This document shows, one piece after another, positions 13,201 to 24,700 of a DNA stretch of 64,000 nucleotides. The stretch is taken from positions 15,128,001 through 15,192,000 of the forward strand of contig OU612073.1 of the NCBI GenBank assembly GCA_914767715.1, read 5' to 3'. The position numbers and the translations under genes are program-made. The notes beneath the pieces were generated by a model, which worked only from the letters and a program-made list of their open reading frames with translations, had not been told where the DNA came from and made no database searches. Positions within the stretch are counted from its first letter, which is position 1. Each line of letters starts with the position of its first letter. Source of the stretch: Membranipora membranacea (Eukaryota > Bryozoa > Gymnolaemata > Cheilostomatida > Membraniporidae).

Positions 13201-14983
13201 ATTTTCTTCAGACTACTTATCAATTTTTATCCATTACAGGAAGAATCTGTGTGGATAGCCCCTATCTCAGACTCGCCCAAACCTCCTCCGTGTAGGATAA
13301 CGATGACATTTCCTGTGCTTAATAAAGCTAAACATGCTGCATTCGCTGCTTGTGGTCAGGGCAAAGCTGCCATGGTTCAGGTGTGTATTATTTATAAAGG
13401 AAGAAGGTCGTATCTTTCAAATTTCCGCACAGACAAGTGACATTTATGAGAATTCGAAGTTGTCTGCACATCACTTCTTTAAAGTGTGCACAACTACTAA
13501 TTTCTTATACCAACATGAAAAATCATTGCTTATACCAGTGGGTTGGTTTCGAACTTCCTGCTTATGCTTTCGACCGGACTTAAAAACTGATTTGATCAAT
13601 TCCATAGAAAGTATTAAATTTAGGAAGAAGACAGTCTCTAAAAAAATATAATTCTAATGAGTGAAGAGAAAGTTGTGTTGAAATTCAAATCAGCGGACAT
13701 CTACAACATTCACTGAGCTCACATGATTTAATGAATAACTGGAAACTAGTGCCTACAATTTTTTCTACTGAACTGTGGGTTAATTCAGACAATGACTTAT
13801 GGTATAATGAGAGGTTTTTGTGGCAGAGACCAAGTTTCTTCCATTAGCCAGCGTTAACAAAGCATAGCTCTAGACCACCAAAGATCCGGTAACTAGTGAT
13901 AGCGGTCAGTCAGTCTAAGATTGAAAAGTGACTGGCCTGAGCTCTTAATTCTGTATAACTCAAAACTTATGATATGAGGCTTAAATGTCGAAATTGTCAC
14001 CTAACAGGCAAATATGTACAAACCATAGACTTAATATAAACCTAGACAGGACACTATATGGAGCATTAGCATTGAGGCACTGAGGTATTTAATTGTGGGC
14101 GACGTAACAACATTGGAAGGTGTAGAAGAAATGATGCTATCATTGATTTACTGTTCAAAATCCAGGTTTTATGTTGATAACTCCATCAATTTTTATCAGA
14201 TTTTGAATTTGAAAATTACAATCGATTTAGCAGCTTGGCCTGAACAGTAAGTAAGGATAGTAAATCAATGTTAGCATCATCAGCTCTACACCTTCCAATG
14301 ACGTTACGTCGCTCCACAATTAAGTGCCTCACTTCAGCTGTATATGGTGTCCTGTTTAGGTTTATTATTAAGTCTATGGCAAAAACCGATATTCAAAATC
14401 AGGGTATGAAATTAGCGCACAGGGTGATGACCTCATTATTGTGAACTAGTAAGACGGTAACCACGTCACTAGATAATTAATTTCATAACAGTTTTTGCAA
14501 GATATTTTCCCGTTTGATGACAATTTCATTCAATAAGCACACATTTGCCTGTGTGGATGAAAAAAAACCATCTGGGAGCTAATTATTGTCATCAATATAT
14601 TTTCAGTTTGAATGTATGAATACATCTGTTGGATATCTGTCTCACTTACGCCTGGAAGTGTTCCACAATACCATTAGTAATTAAGTGTTTTAAAATAGTT
14701 AAACGTAGATTATCTTAGCAGAGAGCTTCATCAAGTGATGCTTGCTTAAAATGCCATCAAGTATGAGTTGTACACTTTTGGTGGCTTATAAATCACTTCA
14801 AGGGACTTTTTTTTAGTTGCAGGCCATGTTTAAAATTGATATACTTACATGTCATTTTAGAGAGTGTTAGAGGGCACTGATGATCCACCCCTACCTGCAA
14901 GCATGGTGAAATGTGAGGATCTCAGGTGGTTCTTAGACAAATCAGCTGCTAGCATGCTCAGTACTAAATCTTCCAGCTTATAA
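10288..14983 (+). CDS. PGLS: 6-phosphogluconolactonase
   Basis: Five exons (10288-10405, 11228-11428, 12738-12883, 13240-13380, 14861-14983) join in phase to 242 residues, close to the usual 250-260 for animal PGLS. The enzyme hydrolyses 6-phosphogluconolactone to 6-phosphogluconate, the second step of the oxidative pentose phosphate pathway, in the cytosol. Family motifs are clear: the phosphate-binding loop VSGGSLAK spanning exons 1 and 2, [15 protein letters not shown] in exon 2, and [17 protein letters not shown] in exon 3, which includes the catalytic-region His. [17 protein letters not shown] in exon 4 is also typical. The ATG at 10288 lies directly before a normal N terminus (ISECQDEAG). 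A candidate AATAAA is at 15193. The locus also has a broken partial copy at 28.85-29.49 kb. No odd residues were noted. Confidence 0.93.
14023..14379. mobile_element. 357-bp palindromic MITE in PGLS intron 4
   Basis: The element starts CCATAGACTTAATATAAACC and ends with the matching inverted GGTTTATTATTAAGTCTATGG. The two arms stay complementary for about 125 bases each, including the GGAAGGTGTAGA segment and its inverse CTACACCTTCC. No ORF is present. Shorter pieces of the same CATAGACTTAAT end occur near 18549 and 29449. Confidence 0.75.
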
Positions 14984-15192
14984 GGTTGCAATGAGGTTGC
15001 TCTAAGGTAGCCTTGGGTTGCTATAAGGGAGATTCAAGCATTGAGGTTGCTAAAATGATAGCTTGCCCATGTTTGTTAATGAAGAAGTCTTCCATATTGC
15101 ATGATTAACAGGCTAATATGTGTCTCTTTTTGGACTAAGCCACTCTATTTTACGTATGTCATGGTTTTTTTTTCTACTTTCTCTCAATGTAT

Positions 15193-15198
15193 AATAAA
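15193..15198 (+). terminator. Candidate PGLS polyadenylation signal
   Basis: This AATAAA lies 210 bases after the PGLS stop codon, in sequence with no further exon of that gene. Confidence 0.4.
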
Positions 15199-15632
15199 AT
15201 AGATTAAAATCCTGGGCAAGTTATTCCTAAAACAGTACCCTGAGTAATAAACTCATCATGTGAGCACTCTGATAGTGAATATCTCTCGGTGTATCAAAGT
15301 TATCTTTCACCTTCTACCAGCTTGATTACGTGTAGTCCTCGTATATGGTAAAAGTGAAGTTCCTCATTAGATAGCAAATATAAATTCAGCAAGTATCAAT
15401 CACACTGTTGAGTCCACACAGTTCTGGACTTTGTCCAGCATGTACAAGAGATGATGTTTCAGCATACTTGTGAGATCTATGGTCTAAGGATATGGATAAA
15501 CTTTGCAGTTTTCAATATTGACCGCTTATACATGAGATGGCGGCACCTGTTGGTAAGAGTCAAAGCCCCATATATCCTTTCATAAACTCAATATACTTTT
15601 TAATTATAAGTATATTAAGTGGTTTCTTATAG

Positions 15633-17333
15633 AAATCTAACGAAATACCAAATTTCAAGATTACTGGTAAAATTGACTCTCTCGTATGTAGCATTGCGGA
15701 TCCTTTCACTGGCACTGTAAGATCACCAGGACATAATTCACACAGAAATTCTTGTCAACGCTTTTTTATTTATTTTGAAGTTGTCCTCCTTGTTGATGCT
15801 GGATATTAAGATTTTAAAATAAGCTAAATCAATCAGCGTTTGTCGGCGACTCAAGGGGAAGCAATCAATATGCCAGTATAGTAGATCATACTTGATCTCA
15901 CTTATGCTGGGCTGACTATTGTTCAGTATCACTTTGTTTACAGGTTACAGTTAAATCCTGCTCCACAGAAGTCTATAGAGTTACAGCTGCCAAAGATTGT
16001 AAGTCTCTTACATGATCTTGGAACCTCCGGAGGCATTTTCTGAACCTAATTGACAACCAAGAAGCGTACCTTTTTAGGGCAGGAGGCACAGTAGGACTCA
16101 TTGTCGTAATTTCTTCTTTTTTTTATGTATTGCACAGGCTTTAAGTTAGCCATGTCAGTCTGGCCACAAAATTTTGTTTATATGCTTCTTTCGTTGGTTC
16201 CATGCAGGTCACATGATTTTGTCATGTCCGAAGTTTCATGTGTACCCTGAAAATTAGTATGTTGAAGATGATAATCTTGAGCTAAGTTACTCCATAAACA
16301 CCAATCTATAACACCCACCACTTCTATGATACTTCCACCACTGAGATACTGGTATACATGATCTCAACGCAAGAACTGTAATCCTTAATCGGTTATCTGT
16401 TGTGCTGCCCTCATTTCAATAATTTGCTTTGAAGTTTGCATGCTGCGGTGTTATGAATATCATAATGAATTTCTCCCAACTGCCAGTGAGTGAATGTGCT
16501 GAATTAGTAAATCGGAGTCAGTCTTGCTGGGTGATGGCGCCAAGCATTGAACCAACCGCCATCATGTGTGCCTTAACATACGAATAAACAGCATCACATG
16601 AGTTGCGATATTAAAGTTTTAGCTTACCTTTTGCCTTACAGCTCCAGAAATTCAAAATATATACGTAGCAGAAGGTGATGTGGCTCGTAACTTATCTCTT
16701 CCTCTATATATGATATTCCCGAGGTGATTTACAGCTCCTACGTTAGCCACCAACAACTTCAAAATCGGTAGGTTTCATATTGTAGGATCCTGGTGATTCC
16801 ATTCTAGAGGGGTGGCTTCATGCTAATAGGGCCAGCCATGAGGAGGTTGTACTAGAGAAGGCCTCGAAACAGCGCTTGGCTCATGGTTCCTAGCTGAATA
16901 CCTGTGTGTTGTGCAGTGGTATGCGCACTACTGTATGTTGTATCTTCTGTAAACATAAGCTACACCTAGTGTAGCAAATCACGAGGTGTGTTTATGTCAA
17001 CTAGCACCAGTTTTCATTTGCTAAGGTGTCAATTTATATTAAGTTATGAGGTTGAGAACCATTTCAAGCCTGTACAAAACGGCTAAATCTTCCACCTACA
17101 AATATTTCCACAGACAACCTTTTTAAGGATGTTTTTTCTTGATTGATTAATTCATAGACAATGTTTTGTCTATGGATTAATCATAGAATTTCTATCCACT
17201 TAGCCATCTCGTTTCTCTCAGCTGTGATTACTATATTTTCTCATATTGCCTTTTAGAATTTGAGGTGAACCTGGTCGTTGTGTTCAAAGACGACATGCTT
17301 GTGACAGAAAATTTTCCAAGTAAAGTTACGTGA
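15633..17333 (+). pseudogene. VPS26C: VPS26C (DSCR3)-like C-terminal exons with an in-frame stop
   Basis: Four exons are visible: 15633-15716 (NFKITGKIDSLVCSIADPFTG), 15951-15998 (KSIELQLPKI), 16642-16767 (PEIQNIYVAEGDVARNLSLP, then YMIFPR, stop, FTAPTLATTNFKI) and 17257-17333 (EFEVNLVVVF, then TENFPSKVT and TGA). They match the C-terminal arrestin-like half of VPS26C, a subunit of the Commander/retriever endosomal recycling complex, in order and in splice phase, including the EIQNI, FPR.FT.PTL.TTNFK and EFEVN blocks. Two defects argue against a working gene: TGA at 16725-16727 replaces the Leu codon after FPR, and no exon was found to supply the short loop between KI and PEIQNI. The N-terminal 180 or so residues were also not found between PGLS and 15633. 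A truncated start (ATG at 15534, donor after TTG) is in phase with the first exon but is weak. It may be a decayed copy, or a real gene with a sequence error. Confidence 0.68.
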
Positions 17334-17620
17334 ATGTGACACACTCTTGATCGTTGTGTTTTTACTTTCAAAATCCGGTCAGTCACATGGCTGCGGCCTG
17401 TGGCCTAGATAGAAATATATAAATACTTTTTTATGTTTATGGGCTATTATTTTTATTATTTTATTATGATTTTCGATTATGCCGCTGAAATCAATGATGC
17501 CGAGCCTTGCACTGTCTCTCCTGTTTTCTGATTGGTTGGCTGATATGATGTTCTGGAATTAAAGCATTTCACTGACAGGATATATCATTGTTTGTTTCCT
17601 GCTGAACTATGGGCTTAGGC

Positions 17621-18147
17621 GGCAACAACGTCAATCGAGTATTAACCCTAATCCCTGATTTCAAGTTACTCTCCTTAGTTTTTTGCAGGTGATGTAATCT
17701 TTGATATTGAGATCCTTTTGTTCAAGTATAATTGGAACCATGTCTAAGTTGGTTTTACCTATACAAACAGGGTTACTCCTTGGATGAATATGAATCTACA
17801 AAAACATGAAGATTTTTTAACCAAAGGTTTTTTTCAATATTATGGATGAAATGATTGATAGTATAGGTAAAACCAAGTTAGACATAGTTCCAAGTATGCA
17901 AACTGATCTTTCCTGGTAGCTAAACCCCCCCCCCCTCCCCTTCATCTTTCAATTCATAACTTTCCTTATTTACTGCCAAATTTGACCTCGATTGAGATGA
18001 TTATTTGCTGCGGCCTCACCACAAGGTGAATTCCTGCTTGATACGGGAACAAAAGGATATTCAAACCAAAGATTACATCACCTGCAAAAACATAGGGAAG
18101 GTAACTTGAAATCAGGGGTTAGGGTTAATACTGGATTGACGTTGTAC
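17621..18147. mobile_element. Inverted-repeat element (MITE-like), about 527 bp
   Basis: The ends read CAACGTCAATCGAGTATTAACC and its inverse GGTTAATACTGGATTGACGTTG. Complementarity runs through TGATTTCAAGTTAC and GCAGGTGATGTAATCTTTG for about 110 bases. A second, inner pair of arms holds GGTTTTACCTATAC. No coding sequence was seen. Confidence 0.65.
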
Positions 18148-18704
18148 CCCTGTTCCTCCCTTGGTTAATCTATGCTCATGTAAATATTTTTCTGTTTTTA
18201 CCTTTGATTTGGTATATGTATTTGCTATCAATCAATAATATTTTTGACGATTTTATTAATGGCAAAAAACCTGTTCCACCACTGGTTGAATGAAGGCCCA
18301 TTATCTGCGATTAATTTCTTTTACCTCAATCACTTCTGTGCCTGACGTACTTGCGACAAAGCCTCTTATAAAGAAGCTCAACTCAACCAATACAATGGGA
18401 CTGTAACCAATCATTTAAATAATCCTGCAGAAATTGTATTTGCGAAATCACTGATAGAAAAGGCGCAGACTGCCATGAACCACCTTAATTGGGCGTGGTC
18501 AATACAAGACTAGAAAATTATTTTAGAAATCAAATGAATTGTGTTTAACCATAGACTTATTAAGTCTATGTGTTTAACACACTCTGCATGTATGGAAAAA
18601 TTATAGTTATCCGGTTTACATGAAAAAATATAATTACTGGTGATTAAAATAATATAATATATTCAGAAAGAAGCGATACACACTTTACAATAGATTCTAG
18701 TGAT

Positions 18705-21700
18705 TTATGTCAGCATAATCATCACAACTATTCTTGTGCACCTCGACTTGAGCCACTGTTTGCTGTTGAGGATAGAAGACCCTAAGATGTCTTCGTCCTC
18801 TACAAGTCTTAGGTGGTGTATAGTGGGTACTGAATGTATTCTCTGTCGAGACAAATCTACTTGAGTTAAATCTTCCTGTATGTGTATATCCCTTTTACTT
18901 AGTTTATGGGATATAGATTTCATCAAATTAGGGGAGGGACACCTGAAGCCTTTTATTAATGAGGATTCAGTTGCTGGGTTGTTGCTGAGGTCCTCTTCTT
19001 GCGACAGCGTACCTTGAGCCTCTGTTTCACACTGGATGCTATTCTGGTTAAAGCTTGTAATACTCAACATATCGTGTTCGTCTTTTTTACTGTAATCGTT
19101 GTATGGATTGGTAGCTTCTATCGACTCATAATTGTGAGCAGGGTCTATAGGATTATCACCAGTCGGGTTATCTGTAGAACTTGCTGATTCTGAAAAGGGA
19201 GAAAGGAAACATATTCAACTACAAATTCCAGACAACAATAATATTGATCGTGTAATGGGCTTTATGAGTGAACCAATGGGTCAGTATTGGCCTATATTGT
19301 ATTGCATTCAATAATTACAAGCCAATGAATTGGTGTAACTTCAAACCCTGCAAATCCACAAATTCTTGTGGGAAGTTCGTCATCACAACTGACAACCACT
19401 TGATCCTCTTGAGATGTCATCACTAATGCATATTAATGACTAGGGTTTGAATTCCTATTAACTACATTCAGGCTCTGATATAAAACTTAGCAGCAAGGAA
19501 TGAGATAGCTCACTATAAATCTAGGAACCTGTGAAAAGCAGAATTTGCATCTGTTCAGCTTTTTACTCTGCAACAACATGAGGACTGTCACCAGTATACC
19601 ATTTTTGATCATTTCACAAATTGGCCTTCAATATGGATTTCCTTATGAATCATATACTATTTTGTCATGGAATCCACGGATATGCAAGCATGATAATAAA
19701 ATAACAGGTAAGTAAGCTTGTATTGATAACCTAGAGGTGCGAAATGTAACTTTAAATGAGCTAAAAACTTTGCTAGTGAAAATTAATGCTGGCCAGCACT
19801 AAGTCAGGAGACGAATATACTGGCGCAATATTCCAGAAGAAATCCTGCAACCTAAGTGGAGTAAGTGACTAAATCACTTCAAAACTAGCTGAACTTAACT
19901 CATTCTCTAGGGTTGTGTTATGTTCACAAATGCCAATCATGTAGTGATATGAGAGTGTTTTAGAAGTCTCTTACTGTTGAGTGATCAACGAGTAAAATAA
20001 AAGCTACCAGATCTTCTCTGGCAACATCTAACATCAGCGGCCTAAACATAACTCTCTTGTCTATCGGCCAAAGATTAAATTGGTCTATGAGTCTGAACAA
20101 ATGTACTTTTTTCTGTTGTCAGAACAATACAAGTTCAGGGCGTATAAAGCAAAGGGTTGGTCCAGTTGTGATGATGCATGTGACCGTTTTGAAGTCAACG
20201 GTGAAAGAATTCCTTCGTTCCTTGGAGTGGATGATGGTGTATGCAGCTGTGATCTTTGCCCGGAGGATTTCATGGGTCCAGATGAAATGAAAGACTTCTT
20301 ACAATTCACAGGTTGTAAGTCCCTACATGACTTGCAGAAGAACACACCGCTTGGACCTTACTATTGCCTCTAAATCTGGCAATATTTTGGTGATCAAATG
20401 AATTGATTTACTACCAATGCACTATTAGATCAATATTGTATCATAAAAATTGATATATGTAGATTATATTATACTAATGCATTCCCTTTTTGATTGATTG
20501 ACGGTTGTAGATTATATTATACTTATGCATTCTTTTTTTTGATTGATTGACAGTTGTAGATTATATTATAAGAAATGCAATACTTTATTCTCACAATCGC
20601 AATTTTTGCGGGAGGAGGAGGGGGTTAATGGATTCATCATAAATTACTCAAAGAACAACTTTTGTTTTGTGATCACAGTCAGTGACCTTTTTTCACACGT
20701 TTTATAAATATGGTTTTATGGTAAGTTAGATATTTATTATATTATAATATATATTATAACTATTATTCCCAACCATAATTTGTATAGAAAAAAGGACATA
20801 CCTTGCACAGTGTTGGTCTCTGGCAGTTTATGGCAGGCCTTTGTGGGTCGTACGATACCCCCTGCCCCTACCCTACCCTCGAAAACCCCTACACCTACCC
20901 TACGCATCGAAACCCCCTACACTTATATGTAGGGGGTCTACATCCTTATGGGTCTCAACTACTAGAGTGATGGTCAAAATACTGCGTGCACCTGGACTCG
21001 AACCTGAGACCTAGTGCAATACAGTCCACGAACTTAACCACTATGATATAGATTTTAGGTGATGATTGCGGAAATAGAGACTATATGATGATAAAACGTA
21101 TAGCTATCAGTCATGCTTTTGCTGTGATTATTATGAACGGCTTACAACACTACATCACATGACCCATAACATCGGGGTATCGCCTACCACTAAGTATCTA
21201 ATAGAGATGTGTCTAGGTGATGCTGCCAACCACCACTTCCATCTAAGGAGATGGTGCGTTGTTCGACCACAACACCACAAGGATTTCACTGGCCATATAA
21301 CTATCGATCCAACCTTGACGGTCACAGCAGAGCTGAAACGTGAAATAAAACTAGGGGAACTAATCATACAATACTAACTGCCTTATACTAGATGGTGTGC
21401 TTTTGTTGGTTAGATATTGTTCCATCAGTATATTTCGTTTAGTGATCATAATGTAAGTCGAGGAAGTCCATTCCATTCATTTAGTGTATGTTTGACCAAG
21501 GAAGCTTATTGATTGGAACGTTTAAAACTTTATACCGTTAGGTTTTGTTCCGTACATGATTTTAACTAGTTATAATTTGTATCCACAGCTTTAACTTCAG
21601 CCTTCTTTCTGTATATGGTCAAAGTTTCAAGTTATCAATTTGTGCTCAGTTGGACATATTGTATCTTTAGGACGGCAGTGTTTTCTTTGTGCATGTATAT

Positions 21701-24700
21701 ATTATCCAGGGTTAGATACTTAGTGTTATATATATAATATGCTCTCAACTTTTGATTCGGGTAACTGACCGGCTTTTGGTACCTGCCATTAGTTATTTAC
21801 GTTTTGTATTCGCGGCTTTGGTTTTTTTTCATATATTTCCATGGGCAACTACTCAGCTTGCAATATTTTATCCACAGCTTCAGCGTTCTTTTTCATGTAC
21901 ATGGACATGGTCAAAGATTCAAGTTATCAAGTTGTGCTCAGTTGGGCATATTGCATTTTTAGAACTGCAGTGTTTTCTTTGTATATGTAATTAAATATTA
22001 CCCAGGGTTACATACTTAAGAGTGTTATATGTGCTGTCAACTTTTGTTTTGGGTACCTAACATTAGTTACTTACGTTTTGTCTTCACGGCTTTGGTATTC
22101 AGTTTATTTATATGTCCATGGGCAACTACTCAGTTTGCAATTTTTCATCCGCTGCTTCAGCGTTCTTATTCATGTATATGGTCATGGTCAAAGATTCAAG
22201 TTATCAAGTTGGGAAAACTACTCAGTTTGCAATATTTTATCTTTTTGTGCTCTTACACCTGGGTCTTTTTTGGGCTGCAGTGTTACCGTGTAAATTTTGT
22301 TAGCAAAATTAATGCTTATTTCGCCACAGGTAACTGATGGGCTTCTGCTTACCTCATGTTGCTTTAATACATCTACAAAAACATAAACAAAACTTAAACA
22401 TTCTAGAAGTTGTGCACTCGCATAGGGCTGGACTACTTGCACTTGTGTTTGGACAAGGAGGACTGAGGATTTTCACTGTGATCGGGAGGGGAAGACTGAA
22501 GACCGAGGTTTGCATGCCTAAGTGCGAGGATTTATATTTCAAATGTGAGTAATGGGAGGATGGAATTAGGCGATACCCCGACGTTATGGGTCATCAAATT
22601 CTGTCAAGTATTTATCAAGTTATAGATGTTTGAAGAAAGCTTTATGTAGTGTTGTAAGCCGTTCATAACAATCACAGCAAAAGCATGACTAATAGCTATA
22701 TGTTTTATCATCGTATAGTCACTATTTCCGCAATTATCACCTAAAATCCATAGCATGGACTGTAGTGCACTAGGTCTCAGGTTCGAGTCCAGGTGCACAC
22801 AGTATTTTGACCATCACTCTAGTAGTTGAGACCCGTAAGGATGTAGTCCCCCTACATATAAGTGTAGGGGTTTCGATGCGTAGGGTAGGTGTAGGGGTTT
22901 TCAAGGGTAGGGTAGGGGTAGGGGGTATCGTACGACCCGGCCTCTAGTCACTAGAATTACGCCTCAACCTGCAAGAAAATTAACAATAAAACAGGTATCA
23001 AAGGTAGCACTGCAGTTGAGTGTCACACATTGACATCATATTGATCACAAGGTCTTGGATTCAATCATCACCAGGGTTCACATGAGTCTAGAACCCGCTT
23101 CTGGTTGTAATTGCACACTCTTCCTGTTGACAAATCTACTGAATACTGATATTGATTAGAACAAGTTTGTTTCCTCTGCGAATGCAGAGGAATGCTAAAC
23201 TTGCTGGGCACCTCAACTTTTGCAATATTACTCCGCCCTCACAGAGGGATCAAACATGTTCTCAATAATTATTGGATTGGATCACATGCCTATGTATTTA
23301 GCTATGAGGTTCGGAATAACCAACTAATAACCAATAATAAGAGTTGAGTTATCCTCCCATGAGCAAAAAGGACACAACTCTTGCTTCATGTTTCTATGAC
23401 AAAAAAGCAATAATTCATACTAACCTCCCTGTGAAGAAGAAATAACTGAAGAGAAGTATTGTGACTAATAATAAGCCTAACATCACTCCAAGTAATACAA
23501 TGACTGTGAGTAAATCCATCTGACTGAAAATAAATCTATCTGAATCTATATACAAAACGCCAATTCTTGTTGCATAAAGGTACACTGAAATCACAAACAG
23601 CAAGATTCATTTGACTTTTCAAGGTTTATGAAAATTAAATATGAATATTACAGTTCATCCAATGATTCCATGAATTTTAGCAATAAAATGAAATACTTAA
23701 ATGCTACTTCCCTTATGGAGACACTTTTACCGGCAGCAATAATTCATACCAAGTAGAGCATTGAATTTTTTTACCTTGCAAATCTGACACAACATTGTCA
23801 TAAGTAACTGGCTGATTGGCATTGATCTTTGGGTAGTTCTTAATAATGTGCGCACCTGTTATGTGTCCGTCATCCTTGATCGCTGATAAGTTCTTCCTTT
23901 TTAGACATTCCAGTGTCGGGTTCCATTTCGAATTTGCGCATTTGAATCGATAGTTGTTGCGGGGAAACTCAAACCCGGCAGTGCATGAGGCATGGAACTC
24001 CATGGTATCAGAAGATCCAACAGGACTCAGTTTGTCAAGATTGGCTTTGCTGCTGTCACACCACTCCACTGTAATTTAAAGGGCAATCAGGGTTTCAAAC
24101 AACTTCTCATTGATTTTTAGCAGAATCACCTTCTGCATAAGGAAAAAGACAAAATCTAATTCTGATGATTATTCAGCCATAATTCATGTGAAATATTTCA
24201 TCCATATGGTACTCAAACTCAGCTAAAATAGAATACCACAGAGCAGTTTCCTGTTCCTGTTATTATTAGCCTCTGCTCTATCATTATTACAGCAATGTCT
24301 TGGAACCTCCCTTAAACTGAAGTGTTACCCAGCTTAGAGTCAGCAACTACATTGAGTTTTGCACCGCGTCATGCACAAAGCTGATGCTGCCTAGCACATT
24401 CTTTACTGCCCATTTATATATTGCTGCAAAACTTTGGTTGCCCTTTAAGAGCAAAATGATTAGGCCTGTTGGCTGAACATACTCTATACATACTCTTACT
24501 AAACATAACATACCAAAACTTTCCCTCATTATCATTTAATGTTTATTAGGGATGTTCTTCACCTTAAAACCAATACCAACTACAAAGTTAGTACAGCATG
24601 AAACAAAAGGAAATGAAGTAAAAAAGTCTAAGAAAGTCACCTACATCAAATTGTAGTAAACAAACGTTTAAGTTGACCTACCAAAATATCTTATGCGGAT

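Noticed and set aside
20085-20345. 86-codon minus-strand ORF, considered as a receptor exon
   Set aside because: It is antisense to exon 2 of the small secreted gene. Exon 7 of the receptor joins in phase directly to the last exon at 19179.
22029-22337. 102-codon ORF with hydrophobic stretches
   Set aside because: It lies in the direct repeats of the fold-back element, and overlapping frames are equally open.
23010-23130. Possible further tRNA-derived SINE (GGATTCAATC)
   Set aside because: The B-box-like match is poor and no A box was found at the expected spacing.
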